DNA of 64,000 bases from Pseudisothecium myosuroides (lineage: Eukaryota; Streptophyta; Bryopsida; Hypnales; Lembophyllaceae): contig OX637295.1 in assembly GCA_951799445.1 (NCBI GenBank), positions 15,810,001 to 15,874,000 of the forward strand, given 5' to 3'. Every line of letters starts with the position of its first letter. Position 1 is the stretch's first letter. The translations under genes were made by a program, and so were the position numbers. The notes beneath the pieces were generated by a model. The model was given only the letters and a program-made list of their open reading frames with translations. It ran no database searches and was not told the origin of the DNA. Positions 34,197-44,990 of the stretch are shown in pieces.

Positions 34197-34930
34197 TTAA
34201 CCCCTATAGGAAAAAGCAACATTTTTTGGCTACATAGCAATTTTGGACAACTCACTACAAATGGAGTTTTGTTTTTGTTATTTTCCACAACATGTGCTCG
34301 AGGAGTAGCTTTAAGGCCTAAAATTTTTTATAACTTTTGACTACATAGTTAAAAAGTTATTGCATGATATATAATTTTCTTTGAACTTTGGGCAGCCTGA
34401 GCAACTCAAAAAACTTCTTTAAAAATTACTTTTAAAAAAAATAAAAATTTGAAATTGGTTCTTTAGATTCATATATACATAGAAAGCTTTGAATCATTCA
34501 ATTTTGATTAATGAGATGAAAGTTATGAGGAGTTTTAGTTTCATTGCATTACGGTATAGAATCTCTCAAAACCATGCCTACCCCCAAACTAAAGCTCCTC
34601 ATAACTTTCATCTCATTAATCAAAATTGAATGATTCAAAGCTTTCCACGTATATATAAATCTAAAGAACCAATTTCAAGTTTTTATTTACTTTTAAAGTA
34701 ATTTTTAAAGAAGTTTTTTGAGCTGCTCGAACTGTCTAAAGTTCAAAGAAAATTACATATCATGCAATAACTTTTTAACTATATAGTCAAAAGTTATAAA
34801 AATTGTTGGGCCTTAAAGCTACTCCTCAAGCACATATTGTGTAAAATAACAAAAACAAAACTCGATTTGTAATGAGTTGCCTAAAATCGGTATGTTGCCA
34901 AAAAACGCTTGTTTTTCCTTTAGGGGTTAA
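34197..34930. mobile_element. TTAA foldback element (345-bp inverted arms)
   Basis: This 734-bp element lies between TTAA sites. Arms 34197-34541 and 34586-34930 are inverted copies, about 90% identical by eye, with a 44-bp loop. The ends are TTAAccccta(t/a)aggaaaaa. The arm contains the 'gaaagctttgaatcattcaa' block found in the left part of the other T1 elements, so it looks like two left halves joined head to head. It has strong hairpin potential. Confidence 0.88.
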
Positions 34931-35322
34931 AGAATGTTATGCAATGAATACACATGTAAATACATCATATTGGTGAACAATATATCATTGAATGATATTT
35001 TTAGGATCTTGCATTTTCCGCTTGTTGATTGAATGCATATTGTAACTACTTAACCCCTAAAGGACCGGCATGTGTTTTTTGGCTGTATAGAAATTTTGGG
35101 CAGGTACGTGTGACTAGAGATTTCTATATTTTAAGCTGAAATTTTGATAGAAGGTGGGCGCAAGGAATATCTTTCATATGCACTAAATTTTAGGACATTT
35201 GGAAATAGGAGTCAAAAGTTATGGCCAGATATGTTACTTTTTTTTGTAACTGGGCAGTCTGGGCAGCACAAAAAATTTGGCAAAAATTTGATTTTTTTTT
35301 TTAATACTTTTTTTCTTGTAGA

Positions 35323-36237
35323 TGGGTCAAACCACACTCAAAGGTACCATTGGGATTACTTTGCTTAGACAGGACTAGAGTCCTTTTCTGAACTTTTAAA
35401 GCTTTAAATTGCTTTGATCTTTTTACCTTTTTATTATATTTATGGATGATTAGTATTGGAATTTGTCCCTTTGATAAGTTGGAGAAAAAAATTTCATATA
35501 AAAATCCTTGAAATAGTGTAAATCACCAATTTTAAGGCTAAATTTAGTATTTTTTTTTAATAATATAGCACTTTACAAGGATATTTTTATCCAAATTTTT
35601 TATACTTCACAAGTATACAACTATTAGAAAGAATTTTCAGTGATTAAATTTCAAACACAGAATATCGTAAATTTTTAATTGATTAATTGATTATGGACAA
35701 ATTATTGATTTGTTCTAAAAACTTATTTAAACATTGAATTCCAAAAACGGATTACATTGCGCCCTTGATGTGAATAATATATACATTATTTGTTTTGACA
35801 CAATCATCATTTGGATTATTTTATATATTGAAAAGGATGCTTACGCGTTTTTACTTCTGAATATTATAGGAAATAGTAAAATATTCAAATTACAACGAAT
35901 GAGTCCTTTTCTAGAAAATATTATATGATTATATACACTTGATTTTTCTTGGATTCAATCACATTATTATTCATTAGAAATTTGACTCCTTTTTATCCAT
36001 GGAAAAACCTGACAGGTTGACATCCAAATTTCAATTGGAACCTTAGTGAAGAATTTTTGTATTTTTGATGAACAAAAAAATACTAAACTTAACATGACTT
36101 GAATTACTAGTCAAAAAGGACTAGACTACCTACAATTAATAGATTAGCTTTGAAAAACAATGGCCAGAAAGAAATTAAATTGCAGATTTCAATGGGTTTG
36201 ACCCCTTTTGTGGTACATTTGAGTGTGATTTGACCCA
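35323..36237. mobile_element. 915-bp TIR element (TGGGTCAAA ends) inside a TTAA element
   Basis: The left end tgggtcaaaccacactcaaa and the inverse of the right end (tgggtcaaatcacactcaaa) agree over ~27 bp with few mismatches. Comparison with the uninterrupted sister sequence (ttcttgtagattatattttt, near 37150 on the other strand) shows that the insertion duplicated 2-4 bases (ga or agat). No transposase frame. Confidence 0.8.
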
Positions 36238-36480
36238 GATTATATTTTTGTCTATCTGGAAAGCTTTGATTCATTTCATTTGGATTTGTTATGAGAAAGT
36301 TATGGACATTCTTGTTTTTCGGGCAGTTAGAGCATCTTCTTGAAAAAAATAACTTGTAGGATTCATTTCTAAATGCTATTTTTGCAATTTTTCAAAAAAA
36401 TAAAATTCTCATGGTTTAGTTTACTTGCTAGAACAATCTCACGATTGGGATTAGTGTATTTTAATTTCATCTAAAATATA

Positions 36481-37423
36481 TTAACCCCTAAAGGCTCAAG
36501 GCCTTTTTTCTGCCAAAAACCCATCAAAACTGCCATTTCTATAGCAAGGAGTAAGAAAAAATGAAAAACGTCTTTTTTGCACATCTAACCGTAGGATCTT
36601 ACACCTACCTAGTATGAGAATGTGTGGAAAAAATTTCAAAATTTTTGACCGCTCAGATTGCAAGATATCTGCGTTTAAAGTGGAAAAAACAAGTATTTCA
36701 GCACATTGCGGGACTAGATTTTTTAACTTTAAACATTTTTAACTTAAAATTTTTGCACTACTGAGTTTTGTGCTTCAAATCTTTATAGTGGAGACTTGAG
36801 TTGAGAGTCTAGGGAAAAAAGATATATTCAAAAAAACTTAATTATCATTCCTAAAAAATTTATTAACTAGAAGTAGGTACGAGATAGAAGGAAAATCTAA
36901 AACATTAATATATTTTAGATGGAATTAAAATACACTAATCCCAATGGTGAGATTGTTCTAGCAAGTAAACTAAACCATGAGAATTTTTATTTTTTTTAAA
37001 TTGCAAAAATAGCATTTAGAAATGAATCCTACAAGTTATTTTTTTCAAGAAAATGCTCTGACTGCCCGAAAAACAAGAATGTCCATAACTTTCTCATAAC
37101 AAATCCAAATGAAATGAATCAAAGCTTTCCAAATAGACAAAAATATAATCTACAAGAAAAAAAATATTGAAAAAAAAAAAATCAAAATTTTGCCAAATTT
37201 TTCTTGCTGCCCGGACTGCCCAGTTATGAAAAAAAGTAACATATTTGGCCATAACTTTTGACTCCTATTTCCAAATGTCCTGAAATTTAGTGCATATGAA
37301 AGATATTCCTCGCGCCTACCTTCTAATAAAATTTCAGCTGAAAATGTGGAAATCTCTAGTCACACGGACCTGCCCAAAATTTCTATACGGCCAAAAAATG
37401 CTTGCCGGTCCTTTAGGGGTTAA
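36481..37423 (-). mobile_element. TTAA element, subfamily T1, reverse copy nested in the outer copy
   Basis: 943 bp, TTAAccccta-aaggctcaagg to ccggtcctttaggggTTAA. Its own interior contains the unoccupied version of the site it entered (read on the - strand: aatataTTAAtgttttag). The outer copy has aatataTTAA-element-TTAAtattttag. This is direct evidence of TTAA-specific insertion. Confidence 0.9.
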
Positions 37424-37845
37424 TATTTTAGATTTTCCTTCTATCTTGTACCTACTTCTACTTAATAAATTTTGTAGGAATGATAATTAAGTTTTTTTGA
37501 ATATTTTTTTTTCCCAAACTCTCAACTCAATTCTCCACTATAAAGATTTGAAGCTCTAAACTCTGTAGTGCAAAAAATTTAAGTTAAAAATGTTTAAAGT
37601 CAAAAAATCTAGTCCCGCAATGTGCTGAAATACTTGTTTTTTTCCACTTTAAACGCAGATATCTCGCAATCTGAGTGGTTAAAAATTCTGAAATTTTTTC
37701 CACACATTCTCATACTAGTTAGGTGTAAGATCCTATGGTTAGATGTGCAAAAAAAACATTTTTCAAATTTTTTACTCCTTGCTATAGAAATGGCAGTTTT
37801 GAGTGTTTTTTGGCAGAAAAAAGGCCTTGGGCCTTTAGGGGTTAA

Positions 37846-38323
37846 TAGCTTCTTAATGGTGGTTCAATCTAAGGTACACAAGCATTTCAAACTTATTGTA
37901 CAAGGATTGTAGGAAATCAAATTTAGTCAATTTTTTCATGTTTTAAATGCAAAAAAATTATAGTTTTATTTTTATATTAAATTTTTTTTAATTGTATATT
38001 TTCAATATATATTACAATATGTATTAATGCTATCGGGAATGCTATACAAAAGACATACCTCTAAGATGCTATATACAATTTTTTTAATATAATATATATA
38101 GAAAAATAATTTCTATATGAATTAAATATGATGATGATGCTTTGTCAATACATTTTCTATGTATGAGCATGGTTCTTTTATTAATTCTTAAAAGCATCCA
38201 ATTAAGCATCCAAGCATGAATCTTATTACTAACCCTTAACCCCTAAAAAAGCTTCTCCTAAGCCAAATGCTTGTTCACTAGATTTTTTTTATTTTTTTTT
38301 GTCACCATAAATGAACAGAATTG
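37846..38323. other. AT-rich intergenic DNA with an orphan T1 end
   Basis: A lone left terminus (TTAAcccctaaaaaagc) lies at 38236 with no matching right end nearby. Otherwise low-complexity AT-rich DNA without genes. Confidence 0.35.
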
Positions 38324-39054
38324 TGATTGCAAGAAAGACTAGCATTTTCCACAGTGTTTATGTTTTCTTTCAAGAGTATTTTATAATTCAAAAAAAAAAA
38401 TTTAAAAATGTGAATTTTTTTTTTAATGTATACACCTTTAAGAAAAAAGTATCCTTAGAAGAAAAAACATAGAAAAAATCTCTAAGTAGGAGAATTAGAA
38501 AAGCCTCATGAACTAGCAAAATCTCAAGAAAATAGGTGCTGTCACATTTTAATTTGTAAAAAATATGAAAAGAAATTTAAAAAAAAACTAAAAATTGGAA
38601 ATTTGGAAGAACTTTATGATGAACAGATTTCACAAAAAGAATGATCTTAAATCCATCTTCAAGGTTCAAAAATGCTTGTGCAAGGGAGCCCTGTTTGCAC
38701 GCATGTGGAAGACATAAAATAAAATATTTTTAAATTTCCTTTGGTAGAAACATGACTTTCTATTATGGAAATGGATCACCAAAATTTCAGCTTTAGGTCA
38801 TTAATTTTGGGTACTCCCCAATACTAAAAATCCCAAAACTGCAAAGTGTGACAAATTAGCTAAATTTAAATTTAAACAAAAAATGATTTTTGAATTTTTT
38901 GAAAAATAAGGGATCTAAATAGTATCAAGTTATCCATCTCCAATAAAAGTTTCAAGTTAATTGGGTTCATGCTTCAAAAGTTATAGCACATGACAACTCC
39001 ATCACTTCAAGTGTAACGCAAAATAATACTCCGTACTAGTCTTTCTTGCAATCA
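38324..39054. mobile_element. 731-bp TIR element
   Basis: The left end tgattgcaagaaagactag is repeated exactly in inverse at 39036-39054, a perfect 19-bp TIR. Non-coding AT-rich interior. Single copy in the window. Confidence 0.6.
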
Positions 39055-39223
39055 ATATTTTCTAATTTTCAAAGATGAAATCATATGTTTTCATATATAT
39101 ATCATAAGTTTTACTAAAGTTTTGAAAGAAAATTGATATTATTATGAATGTTTTATAGTTTTGAATGAAGGCTATTCTTAACAGTTCCAATTGAGCTGGA
39201 AAAATCTTAAAATTTTATTTGAA

Positions 39224-39494
39224 GCATTAGAAGAGAGTTGAGGCCATTAGAGGACTGCGAGTTCCCAGGGTGTTCCCAGCCTGGGAACTCTGCCACATGC
39301 GTAGTCTGATGTGGTCGAGAGAGTGTCACGTCAGATTTTTTGAAAATATATATATATATGTTTTTTTGTTTTTTTGTTTTTTTTTGAACATATTTATTTA
39401 TTTTGACAGCATTACTGTTGGTTCAAAAAAAGGGAACTGGAAAGGGGAACAACCTTGAAATGGCCCTCCGGAGGCCTCAAATCTCTTCTAATGT
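39224..39494. mobile_element. MITE, family M1 copy 2
   Basis: 271 bp, the same termini as the copy at 12352 (gcattagaagagagttgagg and inverse). It shares the 'gagagagtg.cacgtcaga' core and the AT-rich centre. Non-coding. Confidence 0.85.
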
Positions 39495-39699
39495 GTAGGC
39501 TTTCACAAAAAAAACATCCAGGTAGGAACTCCAGTAATAGAGCATGTTCATATTAGGGTTTTTTAGGAGGTAATTGGTAATTGTGGTGTAAACATGGTAA
39601 TACAATTCCAACTTACAAATGCAGTAATTTTCTCAACTTTAGAAATTTTTGAGAATTCTGAAATGGAATAGGAACTAGACTAACTTAGTGAATGCTACG

Positions 39700-39860
39700 C
39701 ACAGTTTTTTACTTTTGATGAAGATTTTTACCAACAAATATATATAGTATTCAAAGAGAGGGATTGTTGTAACATACTTGGTAAAAACATTCATCATGAG
39801 TAAAACTTATAGCATTTATAAATCAATTAGTGTGGTTTACACTAACTATCATTATTAGTG
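39700..39860 (+). repeat. Dispersed repeat R3, copy 2
   Basis: This matches 32930-33110 over ~150 bp ('tattcaaagag', 'ttggtaaaa.cattca', 'gagtaaaa', 'aaatcaattagtgt'). Function unknown. Confidence 0.6.
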
Positions 39861-40382
39861 TAGTTTTGATTCATGATAACAACATGATGTGCACATAAGT
39901 TAAAGTATAGTAGTCCGTTCTTATAGCAACCACTTAAGAATTGATTGCCTTTTGGCCAGGAAGTTAAATTCCTTGAAACAATTTTCTGGAAATTTTCTTA
40001 GGAAGAAAAATGGAATTGATATCTAATTCAAGTAGTTTCACATTTTTTGGACCTTTGTGGAAATAGTTACAAATTTTTGAAGTTGAAATGTAGTGGTCAT
40101 TCAAAGCGACCTTTGCTTGCAATGTACACTGTTGGTACACTGAAGAAAGCCATTTGTACCCGTGTCATGATTGCTTATAGAGCAGAATACCTTACTAACC
40201 GAGCAAAAAAACATCAAACTATATATCCAATTATACTCAAAGATCAAACATGTATTAACCACAATTGTCTAGTTGATGTTTCTTTTTTGAAGTGAAATAA
40301 AATTTTACTTGAATGGGCAAGAATGAAAATTGATTAAAAGATGAAAACATGACCACTCCCAACATAAAGTTGGTGTTGCCTT

Positions 40383-41284
40383 TTAACCCCTAAAGCGACC
40401 AACGTGTTTAGAGGCCCAAAACTACTTCAAAATACTCGTCCCCAAAGCAAGGTCAAAATCTTCATTGATATTTATTTTTGAACAAATTCAACCATAGGAT
40501 ATTTTGGTTAATTTGCACAAGTACATTGTTTTAGAATTTTAAAATGAATATCCCCAGCGATTGCAAGATCAATGTGCCTAAACTTCAAAATGTAGGCTTT
40601 TCTAGTCTTTCTAAAAGGTGAAGTTTTGTCTTTCAACATTTTTAGAAAAAAACACGTATGTCCTATCACTTGTGCATTTTATACAATATTTTGGAAAATG
40701 AGATGAAAACATATATAAAAAAATTTAACCAAATTTTTTTTTGTATTCATTTGTAAAAAAATTGTAGAGTAAAAGGTATTACTGAATGAAAGATAAAACT
40801 CATATGCTAATAATTTTTGGAAGAATTTAAAAATTGTTAATCCCAATGGTGAGAATTCTCTAATACACAGTTAATATCTTTAATTTTCATTTTCATTTGA
40901 AAATTTTCAAAATTGAGAGAAAAAATGACTTTATTTCCAAAATATGTTTTTTGTACCTTCATAGCCCACAAAATAAAAACCCTTGTAACTCTTACTTCAT
41001 TAATCAAAATTGAGTGGTTGAATTTTTTTGGAGTAGGTATCAATCTACACAATTCCAAAAAAACATTTTCTATTTAAAAAAAAATATTTTTTGCTGCCAG
41101 GTTTGACATTGAAATTGAAAAAAACCTTCTAACTTTTGCATTACTTATCAAAATGACATGAAACGAAGCTTCACATGTAGATTATGATGAGTAGTATCCA
41201 TCCTAAAAAATTCATGCAAAAATTTCAAATTATAAAGTCAACTCAGCTTGCCCAAAGTGGTCTCCTTGGTCCTTTAGGGGTTAA
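40383..41284 (-). mobile_element. TTAA element, subfamily T1, diverged reverse copy
   Basis: 902 bp, TTAAcccctaaagcgacc to ggtcctttaggggTTAA. The internal landmark appears inverted (aatcccaatggtgag near 40840), so it reads on the - strand. Its right TTAA is also the left TTAA of the next element. Confidence 0.8.
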
Positions 41285-42166
41285 CCCTTTAGTGACCGGT
41301 CGACCACTTTTTGGTTGATTTTTGGACTCTCAGTCTAATATTGTTCAAAATACATTTGATCACAAAAATCTCAAAGAGGAACGCAATTAAAATGTCTTTG
41401 TGTGCTTCAAGCAAAACCAATTTCAAGAGAATCGGGGCATTGATGAATTAGCTATGAGGTTGCAAACTCAAATGGCGTGGACCTTTAAATGGGAAGTGTT
41501 CAACAAAAATACAAAAAAATATCAACCAAGTTGTGAGATTTTTTTATAACTTGATGTCTTGACAAGGTATAAGTGTTGCTTTATAATCTCATAAATGTCC
41601 AAAGTAAACTTATACATTGGTATTTATGTAGCGCAAATTCTAAAGGGTCATTCAAGTCATTGATTTTTGAAAATTAAGGAAAGCAATTCAAACTCCAACA
41701 AGGCTCTAGAAGCAAACATGATTTAGAAGAACATTTCACTTTCTTCAATGTACCAAATCTGCACATTTTAGAAGGGTATTCATTTTGTTGACCACATATG
41801 ACCATTTTTTGTAAACTTCAAAAATTTGTAACTAATTTCACAAAGCTTGAAAAAATATGAAACGACTTGGATTAGATGCCTATTCTACTTGTCTTTTGAG
41901 GAGAATTTACTAAAAAGTACTTAAAGATGTTTCACCTCCACAAAATTCAATTTTAGCCCTTAAAAGGTTGATTTATAGACCTCCTACCTTATTTATAGCA
42001 ATTTGTACCGTTGGATGAGTTTGATTTTTTGTTAGGTTGAAGAATCTCCCTTATGGAAACACCTTGTACGGTTTGATCTAAGTACATCTTTAGAGTGGCC
42101 ACAAAATTCATTTTCTTGAAAAACTACACCCACCCCCCAAATCAACCACGGTCACTAAAGGGTTAA
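41281..42166. mobile_element. TTAA element, subfamily T2 (CCCTTTAGTGACCG termini)
   Basis: 886 bp. The left TTAAccctttagtgaccg and right cggtcactaaagggTTAA form a perfect 14-bp TIR. The interior is unrelated to T1. No transposase frame. Confidence 0.85.
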
Positions 42167-42638
42167 GGTAAAGTAACCCATTACGGGCAAAAGACCCATT
42201 GTGGACACCTAGGAATGATCCCATTACGGTTTTCTTCTAGTGAATGAGATTTGGGCTACAATCAATGTCTTAGCTAACCGGAATGGAGTGATTAGTGACC
42301 ACAATAGGAACTTCTAGCTTTTTAGTGCTAATTCATTGTAGGAAGTGACTTTTTTAGGCCTTCCATGCTTAAAAATATTGTGACTGGTTTAGGTAAATAA
42401 GATGAGCATTATGGATACAATTTTTGTTGGTTTTGGAGTAGTTTAGAGACTCTTTTAGGCCATGATGGGCAAAACACTTCAAAAATTCATAACAAATTCA
42501 CACTTTTTTGAAAAATATTAATTTCAATTGCTCTCACCATTTCTATCACTTGCCTTTATGTGGAAAAAAATTTAAAAATTTCAGCAATAACATGAGGGCA
42601 AACTCCTCATTCTATTTGTAATGGGATGCTTTACCTTA
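42164..42638. mobile_element. 475-bp TIR element (TAAGGTAAAG ends)
   Basis: The left taaggtaaagtaacccatta and inverse right taaggtaaagcatcccatta share ~22 bp with two mismatches. It abuts the right TTAA of the T2 element. A TA target duplication is possible. Non-coding. Confidence 0.7.
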
Positions 42639-43856
42639 TACGAACAACTCTCTTGGGTTGGGTCTCATACGTTTTCAAGGATTTAAAAAACTCCCATTAT
42701 CTCTGAAAGGATAATTGTCCCTCAAATGGACAATTGGAAATTTAAGTACTACGTTTGTATATATCAATCAATTTTGAATGTATTGTTTTGAAGTTCTGAT
42801 ACAATGTGCAAAAATGTAGTCCATTGGTGGGACTATATGTATTTTCTAATCAGGTCTCCGAATAATTGAAAACATGAATTCATGTTTTCTGTGCAAGATT
42901 CTAAATGAGTATGTGAAAAGATGGTAAGAAAAAAAGAACTTGCACCAACAATGTGATTTATTAGTTTGTTCAATTGGAACTTCATGTTTTTGATCCAAAA
43001 TTCTAAATGAATTTATGTGAGAGTACCCTAGTAAGTGCAAACCTCCATGTTGCATCAAATTGGGAATTGAAGGAAAGGCATTTTAGAAGTAGAACTTTTC
43101 TTTGTTTTCAAACAAAAACCAACCTACAAGTTCAAATCCAATGTTAACAATAATTTCCCCCAAGTTGGAAACTTGCCTCTTTGACTTTTCACATCCAATC
43201 CTCCTTCAAAGATTTTGTTGTCCTAAAACTCCGATTGTCTTCTTACAACTACTGTATATTTCCATATAAAATTCAAATTTTTTCTTAGTCTTTTACGCAA
43301 GGTTTGTTTGATACTAGGGATATGAAAATCTTTATTGAGGAAAGAAGATTTTGCAAAAATAAAGGTCTTATAGAGTGAGTCATAAAGTGGTATAGAAATT
43401 TTCTGGAGTTGCAAGCTAAGTTTAAATTGTGGTCCCCAACAATAAATGCATTGTGGTCCGCCACTTCATCTTGAATTTAGCTCTAAATTAATGTTTTATG
43501 TCTTCTTGAGTTACAATCACTAAGCCCACCTACAACATGCTCGTGAGTTTCCATTAGTGAAAGCAAAAATGAGGGACCAAACTCAAAAGAGCTCGAGTTT
43601 GAACCCAAAAGGAGTTTGATCCCTTATTCTCTGTTTTTTGCTATTCAAAGGGAAAGAAACCCATATCAGCCAGTTTCCTCCCACTTTACAATTATAACTC
43701 TATTAACTTATAACTCTATTATAGACTATGTCAATAACAATTCTTCTTCGGCCATAATTTATTTTTTATTTTTTTTCTGCTGCCTGCAAAGCTCCAGATC
43801 TACATTCCCCTCCTACCGTACCATGATCTCTGAGAGCCTTAGGGGGTAACTTCGCG
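42639..43856. other. AT-rich intergenic DNA upstream of the hydroxylase gene
   Basis: No gene or clear element. Small frames at 42846-43414 (-) are unrecognised. Confidence 0.35.
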
Positions 43857-43863
43857 TTGCAGC

Positions 43864-44478
43864 GTGACGAACGCGAGTGGCGCGAGCGTGAGTGCGCGAG
43901 CGATGGAGCGCAGGAAGCGGCGCCAGCAGCTGCTGTATTCCGTGTTCTCACGATCAGAATCCGTTCACAAAACGCTTGTTTGTTTGCTGGCGTGCCCTCC
44001 TTGCTCACCGCCATCCCTCGAGTTGCCACATCGGAAACAAGCAAGCCACACCAGCCAGCCAGCGATGGAATCGGAGTTGGCGGTGGTGGAGCAGGCTGAG
44101 GAGGCCGTGCTGATGCAGCAAGTTCTCTCGCACCAGCCATCTGGCATCTCCAGAAGAGGGCTGGACACGCACTCCACGGCACCACGGTTTCATCACATGG
44201 CTTCATCACCTGCGCATGAGGCCAACCCCATGCTGAGGCAAAATCTCACAAAGGAAGGCGTTTCAATCACGCCACTCGAGCTTTTTAACGCCCCTGGCGC
44301 CCTCGCGGCTAATTCTTCTTCACTGCAGTCGAAACTCACGGCCTTCACATTTCGGATGAGCAGTGGCGGGCTCGGACTTGGAGCCCGGACTTGCAACTGT
44401 GCTTGCAATTGGTTTTCAAGAGAATTGGGAAGTTGTGGGGCGCTGGGTTTGCAGCTGCATTTTTTTTTTGTCAGGTAA
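43864..44478 (+). other. GC-rich open frame, probably 5' leader/uORF of the hydroxylase gene
   Basis: A 204-codon frame with no recognisable domain stands out by GC content from the AT-rich DNA to its left. A donor at cag|gtaatg (exon end 44474) and an acceptor at tgcacag|ttg (exon start 44944) would make this a 5' leader exon. If spliced so, the frame stops at once (agt-tga), so it cannot extend the hydroxylase and would be an upstream ORF. The antisense strand is also open (43766-44209), which argues for composition rather than selection. Confidence 0.3.
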
Positions 44479-44990
44479 TGATACTCGATGTGCAGAGATG
44501 TGTTCGAGAATCGAATAGTGGTTTGTAAGAATTAGGGGGGCCTGGGGGGGAGCTTCTACTGTTGTACCCCTGATGCTCTGCAAACATGGATGAAATGCTG
44601 CGAAGAATCATAGAGCATAAAATGGGCAACGGAGCTGGTTGTTGTTGCTGTTGCTGTTGTTTTTCCCTGCCAGTTGTCGCAGAAGTGTAATTTTTACGTT
44701 TTCGTAATTGGGGTATGTTTTGTGATAGGGAGGATACCAAAATTAGAATTTTATGTGAAATTCTCTTTTATGGGATCTGTCAATCTTGCTTTTAAGAAAA
44801 ATGTGCTGATATCAGTGATAATATTAGGTGCGCTCTCTCGTTTTTAGGTAGCTGTTGACGCTCTGGAAATTGCAAGCTTCGGATTGTGTCTGACAGGCAA
44901 GAGGGTTTGGGTGCTTGACCTATTGATGTGAATTCTTGCACAGTTGACAATCGCTGAGAAGAAGTAAAAGATACCGAAAAGAATCAGTGG

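Larger units (their letters stand above)
35050..37845 (+). mobile_element. TTAA element, subfamily T1, interrupted by two later insertions
   Basis: The outer copy starts TTAAccccta-aaggaccgg at 35050 and ends ggcctttaggggTTAA at 37845. It is interrupted at 35323-36237 by an unrelated TIR element and at 36481-37423 by a reverse-orientation T1 copy. Without them it is about 940 bp, the same as intact members. No coding sequence in any of the three. Confidence 0.85.

Noticed and set aside
38236..38260. TTAAcccctaaaaaagc resembling a T1 left end
   Set aside because: No matching right end before 40383 and no T1 interior landmarks follow; noted only as an orphan end.
43766..44209. 147-codon - strand frame, Pro-rich
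   Set aside because: Shadow of a GC-rich leader region; no domain, and the + strand is equally open.
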